DNA of 12,774 bases from an uncultured Caldilineales bacterium (GTDB lineage: Bacteria > Chloroflexota > Anaerolineae > JAAEKA01): NCBI GenBank assembly GCA_937907455.1, contig CALESQ010000027.1, forward strand, positions 1-12,774, read 5' to 3'. Shown piece after piece: positions 8,285 through 12,774 of this stretch. A model generated the notes under the pieces. That model was not told the DNA's origin. It made no database searches and saw only the letters and a list, made by a program, of their open reading frames with translations. Positions within the stretch are counted from its first letter, which is position 1. Each line of letters opens with the position of its first letter. The translations under genes and the position numbers were made by a program.

Positions 8285-9408
8285 GGCAGGGATGGCTCGG
8301 CCGCGGGGGCAGGTGCTGCACCCTGCGCGTAGCGCTGCACCTCCAGATAGATCGCCTTGGGCTGAAAATCGGGAGTGACAAAGGTGAAATAGTCTTGATA
8401 GGTGCGCGCCGGAGCGGGGTAGCGAAAGGCCCACAGCGCCACGGCATCTACCCAGGGCCAACGCTCCAGCGCCAGTTGATAGGCGCGCGTGGTGTAGGCA
8501 ATGCGCTGCGCCGGGCGCACGGCACGCGTCCAGCGCGGATGATCGTTCCAGCCGCCTTCGGTGATGACCACCTGTTTGGCTGCATCACCATTGCGCACCA
8601 TCACTGCGCGCAGCAACTCGGTGCGGGTAAAGTTGATAGCATCAGCCGCGGCGGGTTCATCGGGGGGAAACTTGCCGCCGTAAGCGTGTACTGCCAGGGC
8701 ATCGAACCAGGGGGCCGCGCCGGCATCGTACATGGCCTGCAAATAAAGCAGATCATCCATCCCCCAGGCACTGCCCGCGGGAGCCAGAGTAGGAGCCAAT
8801 GCACCGCCCAACACCGGCAGCGTGGGATCAGCCTCTTTGGCGCGGATATAGGCCGCGCGCAGCAGCCGCGTGTAGGCCGCAGCATCCACCGGGCGATAGC
8901 CCCACTCCAGGCTGAGGTTTGGCTCGTTCCAGATGACCACACCGGCAAGCTGGCCGCGGTAACGCTGCACGAACTCGAAAACATAGTCACCGAAGGCGGC
9001 ATACTGTGCTTCATCGAGATAGGTGGGAGCAGTGTCTTTGGGGCGCGCCCATTGCGGGGTGAAACCAAGGCGAGCGAAAACCTGCAAGCCCTGAGCGCGG
9101 GCGTGGCGCATCACCATGTCGCTGTGTTGCCATTCGCCCTGGCCAGGACGCTCTGGCTCGACATAGGCCCAGGGGAAGTATTCAACAATCCAGAATGCGC
9201 CCATCTCACGCACCATTTCCAGCGTGCGCCTGACCTTCCACTCCTCCACCTCATCGGTAAGACGGGTATGCACACCCAGCCGGGGATTGATGCCGGTGAC
9301 GGTTTGCTGCGGCCCCACCGTCACCGCGGCGCGCGGACGCAGCCAGATCAGCGCCAGCAACGCTGCTGCAGGGATCAATATCAGCCAAAATCGTCGTCGC
9401 AGGTGCAT
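8281..9408 (-). CDS. Membrane-anchored glycoside hydrolase, clan GH-A-like TIM barrel
   Basis: A 375-residue protein from the ATG at 9408. Basic residues MHLRRR precede a helix (about 7-23), giving a signal anchor. The rest reads as a (beta/alpha)8 barrel of the GH5/GH39 type. IVEYFPWAYVEPERPGQGEW (about 74-93) resembles the early barrel strands. VVIWNEPN (157-164) holds the likely acid/base E162. DALAVHAYG (236-244) and VVITEGGW (280-287) follow, with the likely nucleophile E284. The two glutamates are 122 residues apart, as expected for retaining clan GH-A enzymes. It would act on an extracellular glycan; which one is unknown. The frame extends to a TTG at 9453, but the ATG is preferred because the anchor begins there and a -10 box (9419-9427) lies just upstream. 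It is the first gene of a pair; its stop overlaps the next start by four bases. Confidence 0.85.
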   Translation of the reverse strand: MHLRRRFWLILIPAAALLALIWLRPRAAVTVGPQQTVTGINPRLGVHTRLTDEVEEWKVRRTLEMVREMGAFWIVEYFPWAYVEPERPGQGEWQHSDMVMRHARAQGLQVFARLGFTPQWARPKDTAPTYLDEAQYAAFGDYVFEFVQRYRGQLAGVVIWNEPNLSLEWGYRPVDAAAYTRLLRAAYIRAKEADPTLPVLGGALAPTLAPAGSAWGMDDLLYLQAMYDAGAAPWFDALAVHAYGGKFPPDEPAAADAINFTRTELLRAVMVRNGDAAKQVVITEGGWNDHPRWTRAVRPAQRIAYTTRAYQLALERWPWVDAVALWAFRYPAPARTYQDYFTFVTPDFQPKAIYLEVQRYAQGAAPAPAAEPSLP

Positions 9409-9418
9409 CACAAGGCCC

Positions 9419-9427
9419 AGTATAGCA
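9419..9427 (-). promoter_or_regulatory. Extended -10 box immediately upstream of the hydrolase gene
   Basis: On the minus strand this reads TGCTATACT, an extended -10 with TATACT. The predicted start site is near 9412, only about four bases before the ATG at 9408, so the mRNA would be nearly leaderless. There is no obvious Shine-Dalgarno before that ATG, which fits. The other possible source of transcription is the upstream minus-strand box at 9623-9631. Confidence 0.4.
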
Positions 9428-9466
9428 CGAGGTGGCAAAGTGGGTGAAACCAACCGAGCAAGTGTG

Positions 9467-9475
9467 TGTTATAAT
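9467..9475 (+). promoter_or_regulatory. Plus-strand extended -10 promoter, consensus TATAAT
   Basis: TGTTATAAT is a full consensus -10 (TATAAT) with the TGn extension and no good -35. It would start RNA near 9482, just before the hairpin at 9500-9528 and the candidate small ORF at 9514. It lies between the minus-strand hydrolase and the structured element, pointing away from the hydrolase. Confidence 0.45.
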
Positions 9476-9493
9476 AGTAGACAGCGGGTTTCA

Positions 9494-9631
9494 GAACGCA
9501 ACGAGGACGAACCATGTTCGTCCTCGTTAATGCACGCGCCTCCCCAACCGGTGCGTTCGGGTTGGTCCCCAGACTTGACTTGCAGTGTGTCGCCTCACTG
9601 CAATCCACCAACCCACGCCTGCATTATACCA
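9494..9631. ncRNA. Candidate structured RNA element or regulatory leader, strand unresolved
   Basis: Several helices nest here. The 12-bp perfect hairpin AACGAGGACGAA/TTCGTCCTCGTT spans 9500-9528. It is enclosed by GAACGC (9495-9500) with GCGTTC (9553-9558), the two sharing base 9500. The long hairpin GGGTTGGT/ACCAACCC (9560-9567 with 9607-9614) contains an inner 8-bp stem TTGCAGTG/CACTGCAA (9590-9597 with 9596 onward on its other side, the loop being TGTCGCCT). CCCCAACC near 9542-9549 could pair with GGTTGG instead of the ACCAACCC arm, giving two mutually exclusive folds. Each strand has a consensus extended -10 pointing into the element. As a minus RNA it would be a leader of the hydrolase gene; as a plus RNA it could be a free small RNA ending at the T-run 9644-9649. 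I do not recognise a known family (not SRP, tmRNA or RNase P RNA). Individual helix limits are approximate to a few bases. Confidence 0.4.
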
Positions 9632-9654
9632 GACGAATGGGTATTTTTTGCTGA
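9514..9654 (+). CDS. Possible 46-residue small ORF
   Basis: The ATG at 9514 opens a 46-codon frame beginning MFVLVNARASPTGAFG and ending RRMGIFC, with TGA at 9652-9654. GAGGAC at 9503-9508 could be its ribosome binding site, and a consensus -10 lies upstream at 9467-9475. The 11-mer GCAACGAGGAC before it is identical to the one before the 11908 gene. Both the binding site and the start codon are in the 12-bp hairpin (the ATG in its loop), so translation would be structure-limited. There is no recognisable domain, signal or membrane helix. It covers the structured element, so the frame may be a by-product of RNA structure. Confidence 0.22.
   Translation: MFVLVNARASPTGAFGLVPRLDLQCVASLQSTNPRLHYTRRMGIFC
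9623..9631 (-). promoter_or_regulatory. Minus-strand extended -10 promoter, consensus TATAAT
   Basis: The minus strand reads TGGTATAAT: consensus TATAAT with the TGn extension, and no good -35. Start near 9616 would begin the RNA exactly at the GGGTTGGT arm of the structured element, giving a leader of about 208 bases to the hydrolase ATG. The exact fit of the start site to the helix edge favours this strand. Confidence 0.45.
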
Positions 9655-9767
9655 CCACTTTCCTTACAAAATCTTTAACTTTAGCGTTTATGGCTGTTTC
9701 TGCATGGTTTACTGCATCGTAAACAAAGTTGTTGCCCGAAGTTCAGCAAGTCAGATGCACTCAGCGC

Positions 9768-9845
9768 TGTCACCACAAACACAGTAAAGAGTCCCCCGTG
9801 CGGCGTGAGGGCTTCCTCGGCCCCCTGCCGGGCCTCAGAATGACA
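9768..9845. repeat. TGTCA/TGACA-bounded repeat-like element, 78 bp
   Basis: The segment opens with TGTCACCACAAACACAGTAA and closes with CTCAGAATGACA; the outer five bases are inverted repeats. On the minus strand it starts TGTCATTCTGAGG. From memory, segments beginning TGTCATTCTGAG recur as short dispersed repeats in many environmental genomes; this is not checked here. It also contains an internal GGCCC/GGGCC hairpin (9819-9834). It is probably a degenerate non-coding repeat (MITE- or REP-like) with no coding capacity. Confidence 0.45.
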
Positions 9846-9914
9846 GGCTAGCAGCAAGCGCCACAGACAAACACCAGGTTTACAAAGTATTGACGAGATC
9901 GCCATGAGCCGCGG

Positions 9915-9943
9915 GGGGTGAAGAAACATCCTCACCCCATTTT
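9915..9943 (+). terminator. Weak terminator-like hairpin
   Basis: GGGGTGA (9915-9921) pairs with TCACCCC (9932-9938) around a 10-base loop, followed by ATTTT. It lies upstream of the promoter at 9981-10009 and could insulate it from plus-strand transcripts arising near 9482. Confidence 0.4.
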
Positions 9944-9980
9944 CAGGCAAATTTCATACACCATCCCATTGACAGACGAC

Positions 9981-10009
9981 TTGACGAAAGAGATGGGCAC
10001 AGGTATACT
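9981..10009 (+). promoter_or_regulatory. Sigma-70-type promoter of the duplicated-domain lipoprotein operon
   Basis: TTGACG (9981-9986) and TATACT (10004-10009) are exactly 17 bases apart. Another TTGACA lies at 9969-9974 but is too far from the -10 to pair with it. The -10 lacks the TGn extension seen at most other candidates here, consistent with the good -35. Start near 10016 gives a leader of about 100 bases. Confidence 0.7.
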
Positions 10010-10100
10010 GCTTGCCATTCAGACCACCAAACCGCCTCTTCTTTAGTCAGGCCGGTTGTTATCATGTGAGGAGAACTATACCATCCATTGCCCTCGTTGC

Positions 10101-10115
10101 ACACAGGAGGTGTGT
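10101..10115 (+). promoter_or_regulatory. Shine-Dalgarno displayed in a small hairpin loop
   Basis: ACACA (10101-10105) and TGTGT (10111-10115) form a 5-bp stem whose loop is GGAGG, part of AGGAGG (10105-10110), eight bases before the ATG at 10119. The site decides the start, against an in-frame TTG at 10056 that would put 21 residues ahead of the signal peptide. A second GAGGAG at 10068-10073 has no start codon at working distance. Confidence 0.6.
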
Positions 10116-10118
10116 CTC

Positions 10119-11048
10119 ATGCGTTTCTTCCGTATTATTGCCTTCACCCTTATCCTCTCGCTGCTGCTAAGTGCCTGCGGCGCAGCCACCATGCCCACAA
10201 CCGATGAAACCACAGCCAGCGGCCAACGTTTTCTGGTATCTCTGCCGCGTCTGATCCTGGATATTGATCAAAGCGGGCGTGCTTCAGTGAATGGTCTCAG
10301 CATCGAAACAGTGAATTCGCTGATCCCCGGCGCGCAATTACCTGATATGGGCGTCAACCCGGTATACGTAGACTGGATGACCAACACCAACGTACAGCAT
10401 CTGGAATTCGTCAGCAGCAACAAGGGCATTTTCATCTTCGCCAACGGCCAACCGCTGCCCTACCTCACCTGGGATGGCGACTCGCTGGCTAACCTGGGCA
10501 CGCTGGCCGGCATTGCCAACCTGCCCTACGGCGAATTGATCGGCAAACTGGTGCCGATTGTAGAGCGCACCGGCCTCAACATCGTGCTGCGCTTCCCCAT
10601 GCAGACCGGTGCCAGCGAAATTGCCATGCGCGATCCCGCGGTAGCCCCCGAAGTGCTGGAGCCTGAAACCAAATCGGGTGATCCTTCCTTCGTGGTGCGC
10701 ATTGATGTGAACTACGACGAGCAAGGCATTCCAACAGTGGCCGGCATCAGCAGCCGCGACCTGGCAGCAGCCGGCATTTTTCTGCCGGTAGAGCTGACCC
10801 CTGATACCCTGGCACAATTTAAGGCTAATAATGTCAACGAGCTGCGTTTTGTCAGCGGGTCAAACGGTGTTTTCGCCACGGTCAACGGCGAAGCACTGCC
10901 GCAGATCGGCTGGAACAGCGCCCTGCTTGACAACAGCGCCAACCTCTACGCCCAGATCAACCCCGACAGCCCCTACATCAACCTGGCCAACCTGCTGTTG
11001 CCTGAGCTGTCAAACCTGGATGTAGATCTGCGCATCACCATGCAATAA
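10119..11048 (+). CDS. Lipoprotein with two diverged copies of an unrecognised domain
   Basis: A 309-residue exported lipoprotein. Residues 1-19 are a signal peptide and the lipobox LSAC places the lipidated cysteine at 20. The mature protein is an internal duplication: repeat A covers about 41-160 and repeat B about 190-309, joined by an acidic linker. The clearest match is NVQHLEFVSSNKGIFIFANG (91-110) with NVNELRFVSGSNGVFATVNG (238-257); both continue to a PLP or ALP and a GW/TW. Both repeats end in a similar hydrophobic helix and a strand (LNIVLRFP against LDVDLRITM). No catalytic motif or metal site is obvious, so a structural or binding role is possible. It heads a two-gene unit with the membrane protein 22 bases downstream. 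The start is set by AGGAGG at 10105-10110. I cannot assign a function. Confidence 0.85.
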   Translation: MRFFRIIAFTLILSLLLSACGAATMPTTDETTASGQRFLVSLPRLILDIDQSGRASVNGLSIETVNSLIPGAQLPDMGVNPVYVDWMTNTNVQHLEFVSSNKGIFIFANGQPLPYLTWDGDSLANLGTLAGIANLPYGELIGKLVPIVERTGLNIVLRFPMQTGASEIAMRDPAVAPEVLEPETKSGDPSFVVRIDVNYDEQGIPTVAGISSRDLAAAGIFLPVELTPDTLAQFKANNVNELRFVSGSNGVFATVNGEALPQIGWNSALLDNSANLYAQINPDSPYINLANLLLPELSNLDVDLRITMQ

Positions 11049-11070
11049 TCTGGCAAGAAGGAGTTATTCT

Positions 11071-11637
11071 GTGAAAAGTCGTTATCAGGGCCTGCGCGTC
11101 CTGGGCACGCTGGCACTCGTGCTGGCCTGGATCATCCTCATTCTCGGTCTGCTGGCTGCCTTTGGCTCATGGCGGGCGGCGCAATCTGTGGGCGACAGGC
11201 TGGATCTCAGCACCATGACCTGGGCCTGGCTGGCGGTGATCCCCGGCCTGCTGCTGGCAATTTTCGGCTTCATCGAGTTCTACATCATCGGCAAGGTGCT
11301 GCACCTGCTGGTGGGCGTAGACAGCACCACCCTGAATGTGCAGCAAAAGCTGGCCATGCCCGCAGTGGCCGATGCCACACCCGGTGGCGGAGCAGAGATT
11401 TCCGGCGAATTGAAACGCCAGGCCAAGTTGATCGCCTCGAACCTGGAGGCCACGCAGGCCCTGCAAAAGCAGATGGCCAGCTTGTCCAGCCGTCTGAGCA
11501 GCCAAATGCTGGCAGCCCCTGCGGCCGCGGCAGCCGTTTTACCGGCAGCAGAAAGCGCCATCAGCCAAGTTGCCAATGAAAGCGCTGTCATCAGCGAGCA
11601 TGTGGTGGCCGAGGTGATCGAGCAAGCCTCAGAATAA
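11071..11637 (+). CDS. Two-helix membrane protein with coiled-coil tail, function unknown
   Basis: A 188-residue protein starting at GTG 11071, preceded by AAGGAG (11058-11063). It has two transmembrane segments (about 10-31 and 52-80) separated by a short polar loop with WRAAQSVGDRLDLSTMTW. After residue 82 it is soluble: a Gly/Pro-rich spacer, a probable coiled coil at about 110-146 (ELKRQAKLIASNLEATQALQ), an Ala-rich hinge, and a helical acidic tail ending EQASE. Orientation of the tail is not determined. It lies 22 bases after the duplicated-domain lipoprotein and is very likely co-transcribed with it, so the two may be partners in the envelope. No family is recognised. Confidence 0.8.
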   Translation: MKSRYQGLRVLGTLALVLAWIILILGLLAAFGSWRAAQSVGDRLDLSTMTWAWLAVIPGLLLAIFGFIEFYIIGKVLHLLVGVDSTTLNVQQKLAMPAVADATPGGGAEISGELKRQAKLIASNLEATQALQKQMASLSSRLSSQMLAAPAAAAAVLPAAESAISQVANESAVISEHVVAEVIEQASE

Positions 11638-11667
11638 GCCGCCGCGACCTCACCCTTCGCATCCTGC

Positions 11668-11699
11668 AGGGCCCTGCCGCTTCCCGCGCGCAGGGCCTT
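11668..11699 (+). terminator. Hairpin after the lipoprotein operon
   Basis: GGCCCTGC (11670-11677) pairs with GCAGGGCC (11690-11697) around a 12-base loop; outer pairs extend it to about 10 bp. Only a short T-poor stretch (TTGTGCT) follows, so termination would be weak or factor-dependent. It lies about 30 bases after the stop codon. Confidence 0.5.
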
Positions 11700-11720
11700 G
11701 TGCTATACCCCGAGGGTTCA

Positions 11721-11785
11721 GCGGGTTGAGAAACCATCCCGCAAGTAGCGGTCAGAGCGCCAACTCACTTTCTGACGATTACCGC
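11721..11785. other. Two small hairpins in the 11638-11907 spacer
   Basis: GCGGG (11721-11725) pairs with CCCGC (11738-11742). Then GCGGT (about 11748-11752) pairs with ACCGC (11781-11785), enclosing TCAGA/TCTGA (11752-11756 with 11771-11775). The remaining spacer has no ORF with coding character apart from the promoter before 11908. These could be part of a leader or an unexpressed repeat. Confidence 0.35.
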
Positions 11786-11830
11786 CAGCCCTATCCCGCC
11801 TTTTACACACTCCGGAGAAGCCCTGCTGAC

Positions 11831-11859
11831 TTGCGCAACAAAGCACTATCTGGTACAAT
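11831..11859 (+). promoter_or_regulatory. Promoter of the small membrane protein pair
   Basis: TTGCGC (11831-11836) and TACAAT (11854-11859) are 17 bases apart, and TGG precedes the -10 to give an extended -10 TGGTACAAT. Start near 11866 gives a leader of about 42 bases to the ATG at 11908. Confidence 0.6.
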
Positions 11860-11907
11860 GGCGGCATCTTCATTCATACCAAATACCTGCAAGCAACGAG
11901 GACCTTT

Positions 11908-12111
11908 ATGCTCCACTTCAACCGCAAACAATGGCTGCTTGTCATCGGCTCTTTCGTAGTTGCCATCATCCTCAACTGGCTGATCTGGCTGATTTCCATG
12001 GGTAAACCGGGCGACATCAGCGGCTTTTACCACATCCTGAACACCCTCTGCCTGGCCTCTGCCTTCATCGTCATGGGCGATCGCGTGGCAAAAACCAATA
12101 TCTTCCGCTAG
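11908..12111 (+). CDS. Small two-helix membrane protein, unknown function
   Basis: A 67-residue protein with two predicted transmembrane helices (about 9-30 and 41-57) and charged ends (MLHFNRKQ at the start, GDRVAKTNIFR at the end). The short loop is MGKPGDISGF. ACGAGGA (11897-11902) is a reasonable ribosome binding site before the ATG, and a promoter sits at 11831-11859. The coding frame ends 12 bases before the DUF456 gene on the same strand, so the two are probably one transcript. I do not recognise the family. It is short, but the promoter, binding site and clean membrane pattern support a real gene. Confidence 0.65.
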   Translation: MLHFNRKQWLLVIGSFVVAIILNWLIWLISMGKPGDISGFYHILNTLCLASAFIVMGDRVAKTNIFR

Positions 12112-12123
12112 ACGCTCTTCTTC

Positions 12124-12636
12124 ATGGAAAACGCCGCGCTGCTGATCCTGCTGGCCTACGTGTTGATCTTTGTCGGCTTCATTGGCAGCCTGCTGCCCCT
12201 GGTGCCGGGGCCGATCTTCATCTGGCTGGGTGTGCTGGCCTGGGCCGTCCAAGATGGCTTTGCATCCATCGGCTGGCCAACCCTGGTGCTGCTGGCCCTG
12301 TTAACCATTGCCGCCTGGGGCAGCGATCTGGCGTTAACCGCGTTGATCAGTCGCCGTGTCGGGGCCAGTTGGAAAGCAGTGGGCGGCGCAATTGTCGGCG
12401 GCTTTGCCGGAGGTCTGCTGTTCGGTGCCTGGATCCCCGTGCTGGGCACGCTGGTAGCCACCATCCTCGGCGCGGTAGCGGGCATGATCGCGTTGGAGTA
12501 TCTGGACAAGCATAACTTGCGTCTGGCGTTGCGTTCAACCCGGGGCTATCTGTTCGGTGTGCTGGCCTCCAGCCTGCTGGAAGCCATGATCGCCGTGTTG
12601 ATGATCGTGATCTTTATCTGGCAAGCCTTCCTGTAG
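12124..12636 (+). CDS. DUF456 domain-containing membrane protein
   Basis: A 170-residue protein, almost wholly hydrophobic, with roughly five or six transmembrane segments. The N-terminal FVGFIGSLLPLVPGPIFIWLG (about 16-36) is the hallmark of DUF456 (PF04306). The glycine-rich VGGAIVGGFAGGLLFGAWIPVLGT (about 86-109) and the GAVAGMIALEYL segment fit the same family, whose function is unknown. The ATG at 12124 follows the upstream stop by 12 bases and has only a pyrimidine-rich CTCTTCTTC before it, so translation may depend on the upstream gene. The strong hairpin at 12664-12713 ends the transcript. Length is normal for DUF456 proteins. Confidence 0.85.
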   Translation: MENAALLILLAYVLIFVGFIGSLLPLVPGPIFIWLGVLAWAVQDGFASIGWPTLVLLALLTIAAWGSDLALTALISRRVGASWKAVGGAIVGGFAGGLLFGAWIPVLGTLVATILGAVAGMIALEYLDKHNLRLALRSTRGYLFGVLASSLLEAMIAVLMIVIFIWQAFL

Positions 12637-12663
12637 CCAAACGGCCCCAGCCTGCCATCCCAT

Positions 12664-12713
12664 AAAAAACGAGGGTTGCTCCAGCGCCATTGCAGGAGCA
12701 ACCCTCGTTTTTT
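12664..12713. terminator. Strong bidirectional intrinsic terminator
   Basis: A 19-bp perfect inverted repeat, AAAAAACGAGGGTTGCTCC (12664-12682) with its complement at 12695-12713, has a 12-base loop. It has an A-tract on the left and a T-tract on the right, so it can stop both the plus-strand DUF456 transcript and the minus-strand tRNA transcript. Confidence 0.95.
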
Positions 12714-12720
12714 TCAGCAG

Positions 12721-12774
12721 TACCCCCAGCTGGACTCGAACCAGCGCACCCGGCTCCGGAGGCCGGTGCTCTAT
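12721..12774 (-). tRNA. tRNA-Arg (anticodon CCG), 3' part; 5' end beyond window
   Basis: The minus strand reads the end of the D arm (GAGC), then the anticodon stem CCGGC/GCCGG around loop CTCCGGA, giving anticodon CCG (codon CGG, arginine). A four-base variable region, a T arm GCTGG-TTCGAGT-CCAGC, the acceptor strand TGGGGGT and discriminator A follow. CCA is not encoded; the next bases are CTG. The 5' acceptor strand and most of the D arm are cut off by the window edge. Confidence 0.93.

Noticed and set aside
7283..8332. 349-codon plus-strand open frame
   Set aside because: It lies across the M23 C-terminus and antisense to the binding protein. Its translation is rich in Gln/His/Arg with no domain, while the real genes on both sides have full motifs.
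8395..9447. 350-codon plus-strand open frame
   Set aside because: It is antisense to the hydrolase with its catalytic WNEPN and TEGG motifs. It is a by-product of GC-rich codons.
9408..9611. 67-codon minus-strand frame covering the hydrolase leader
   Set aside because: It has no ribosome binding site, runs through the hairpins and has an odd composition (YYYNTHLLGWFHPLC).
9224..9787. 187-codon plus-strand open frame crossing the hydrolase start and the structured element
   Set aside because: Its first half is antisense to the hydrolase N-terminus and the rest runs through hairpins and a repeat. The composition is not protein-like.
10056..10118. In-frame upstream extension of the lipoprotein, with CPRC-like cysteines
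   Set aside because: The extension would precede the signal peptide and begins with TTG lacking a ribosome binding site; the AGGAGG at 10105 defines the ATG at 10119.
12721..12774. tRNA gene as an integration site with an attached mobile element
   Set aside because: There is no integrase and no duplicated tRNA 3' end in the window; the neighbouring DNA is ordinary genes plus a terminator.

Overview
The window looks like a piece of a GC-rich chromosome, most likely from a filamentous or heterotrophic member of the Chloroflexota. This is inference. It rests on the long Thr-Ala stalk of one lipoprotein, the mix of small anchored exported proteins, and the repeat-laden spacers. No rRNA or other decisive marker is present. 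Nothing looks viral, plasmid-like or CRISPR-related.

Layout. Positions 1-313 hold the upstream region of the first operon. Positions 314-6018 encode a complete pyruvate dehydrogenase complex in the order E1 (homodimeric AceE type), E2 (one lipoyl domain) and E3 (dihydrolipoyl dehydrogenase). It ends at a clear intrinsic terminator near 6146-6179. The spacers inside this operon are unusual: E1-E2 carries three hairpins in a row, and E2-E3 carries an imperfect inverted repeat. Positions 6324-7424 encode a lipoprotein M23 metallopeptidase on a Thr/Ala stalk. It converges on a minus-strand pair at 9408-7472: a membrane-anchored clan GH-A-like glycoside hydrolase, then an orphan family-3 solute-binding protein whose start overlaps the hydrolase stop by four bases. 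A 57-base near-palindrome lies between the convergent genes.

Positions 9409-10118 are largely non-coding but not empty. They hold a compact structured element with an extended -10 box on each strand pointing inward, a possible 46-residue ORF, a TGTCA/TGACA-bounded repeat, and one good conventional promoter at 9981-10009. That promoter serves a two-gene unit at 10119-11637: a lipoprotein made of two diverged copies of a domain I do not recognise, and a two-helix membrane protein with a probable coiled-coil tail. Positions 11638-11907 are a hairpin-rich spacer with a promoter. Two small membrane protein genes follow (67 residues, then a DUF456 protein), then a strong bidirectional terminator and the 3' part of a minus-strand tRNA-Arg(CCG) cut by the window edge.

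How it works together. The first operon links glycolysis to acetyl-CoA. The rest is mainly cell envelope: peptidoglycan or wall processing (M23), carbohydrate cleavage coupled to a binding protein, and several exported or membrane proteins of unknown role. The least explained parts are the structured element around 9494-9631, the duplicated-domain lipoprotein operon, and the spacer repeat families. I found no complete new multi-gene system of an obvious kind, such as defence, toxin-antitoxin or biosynthetic.
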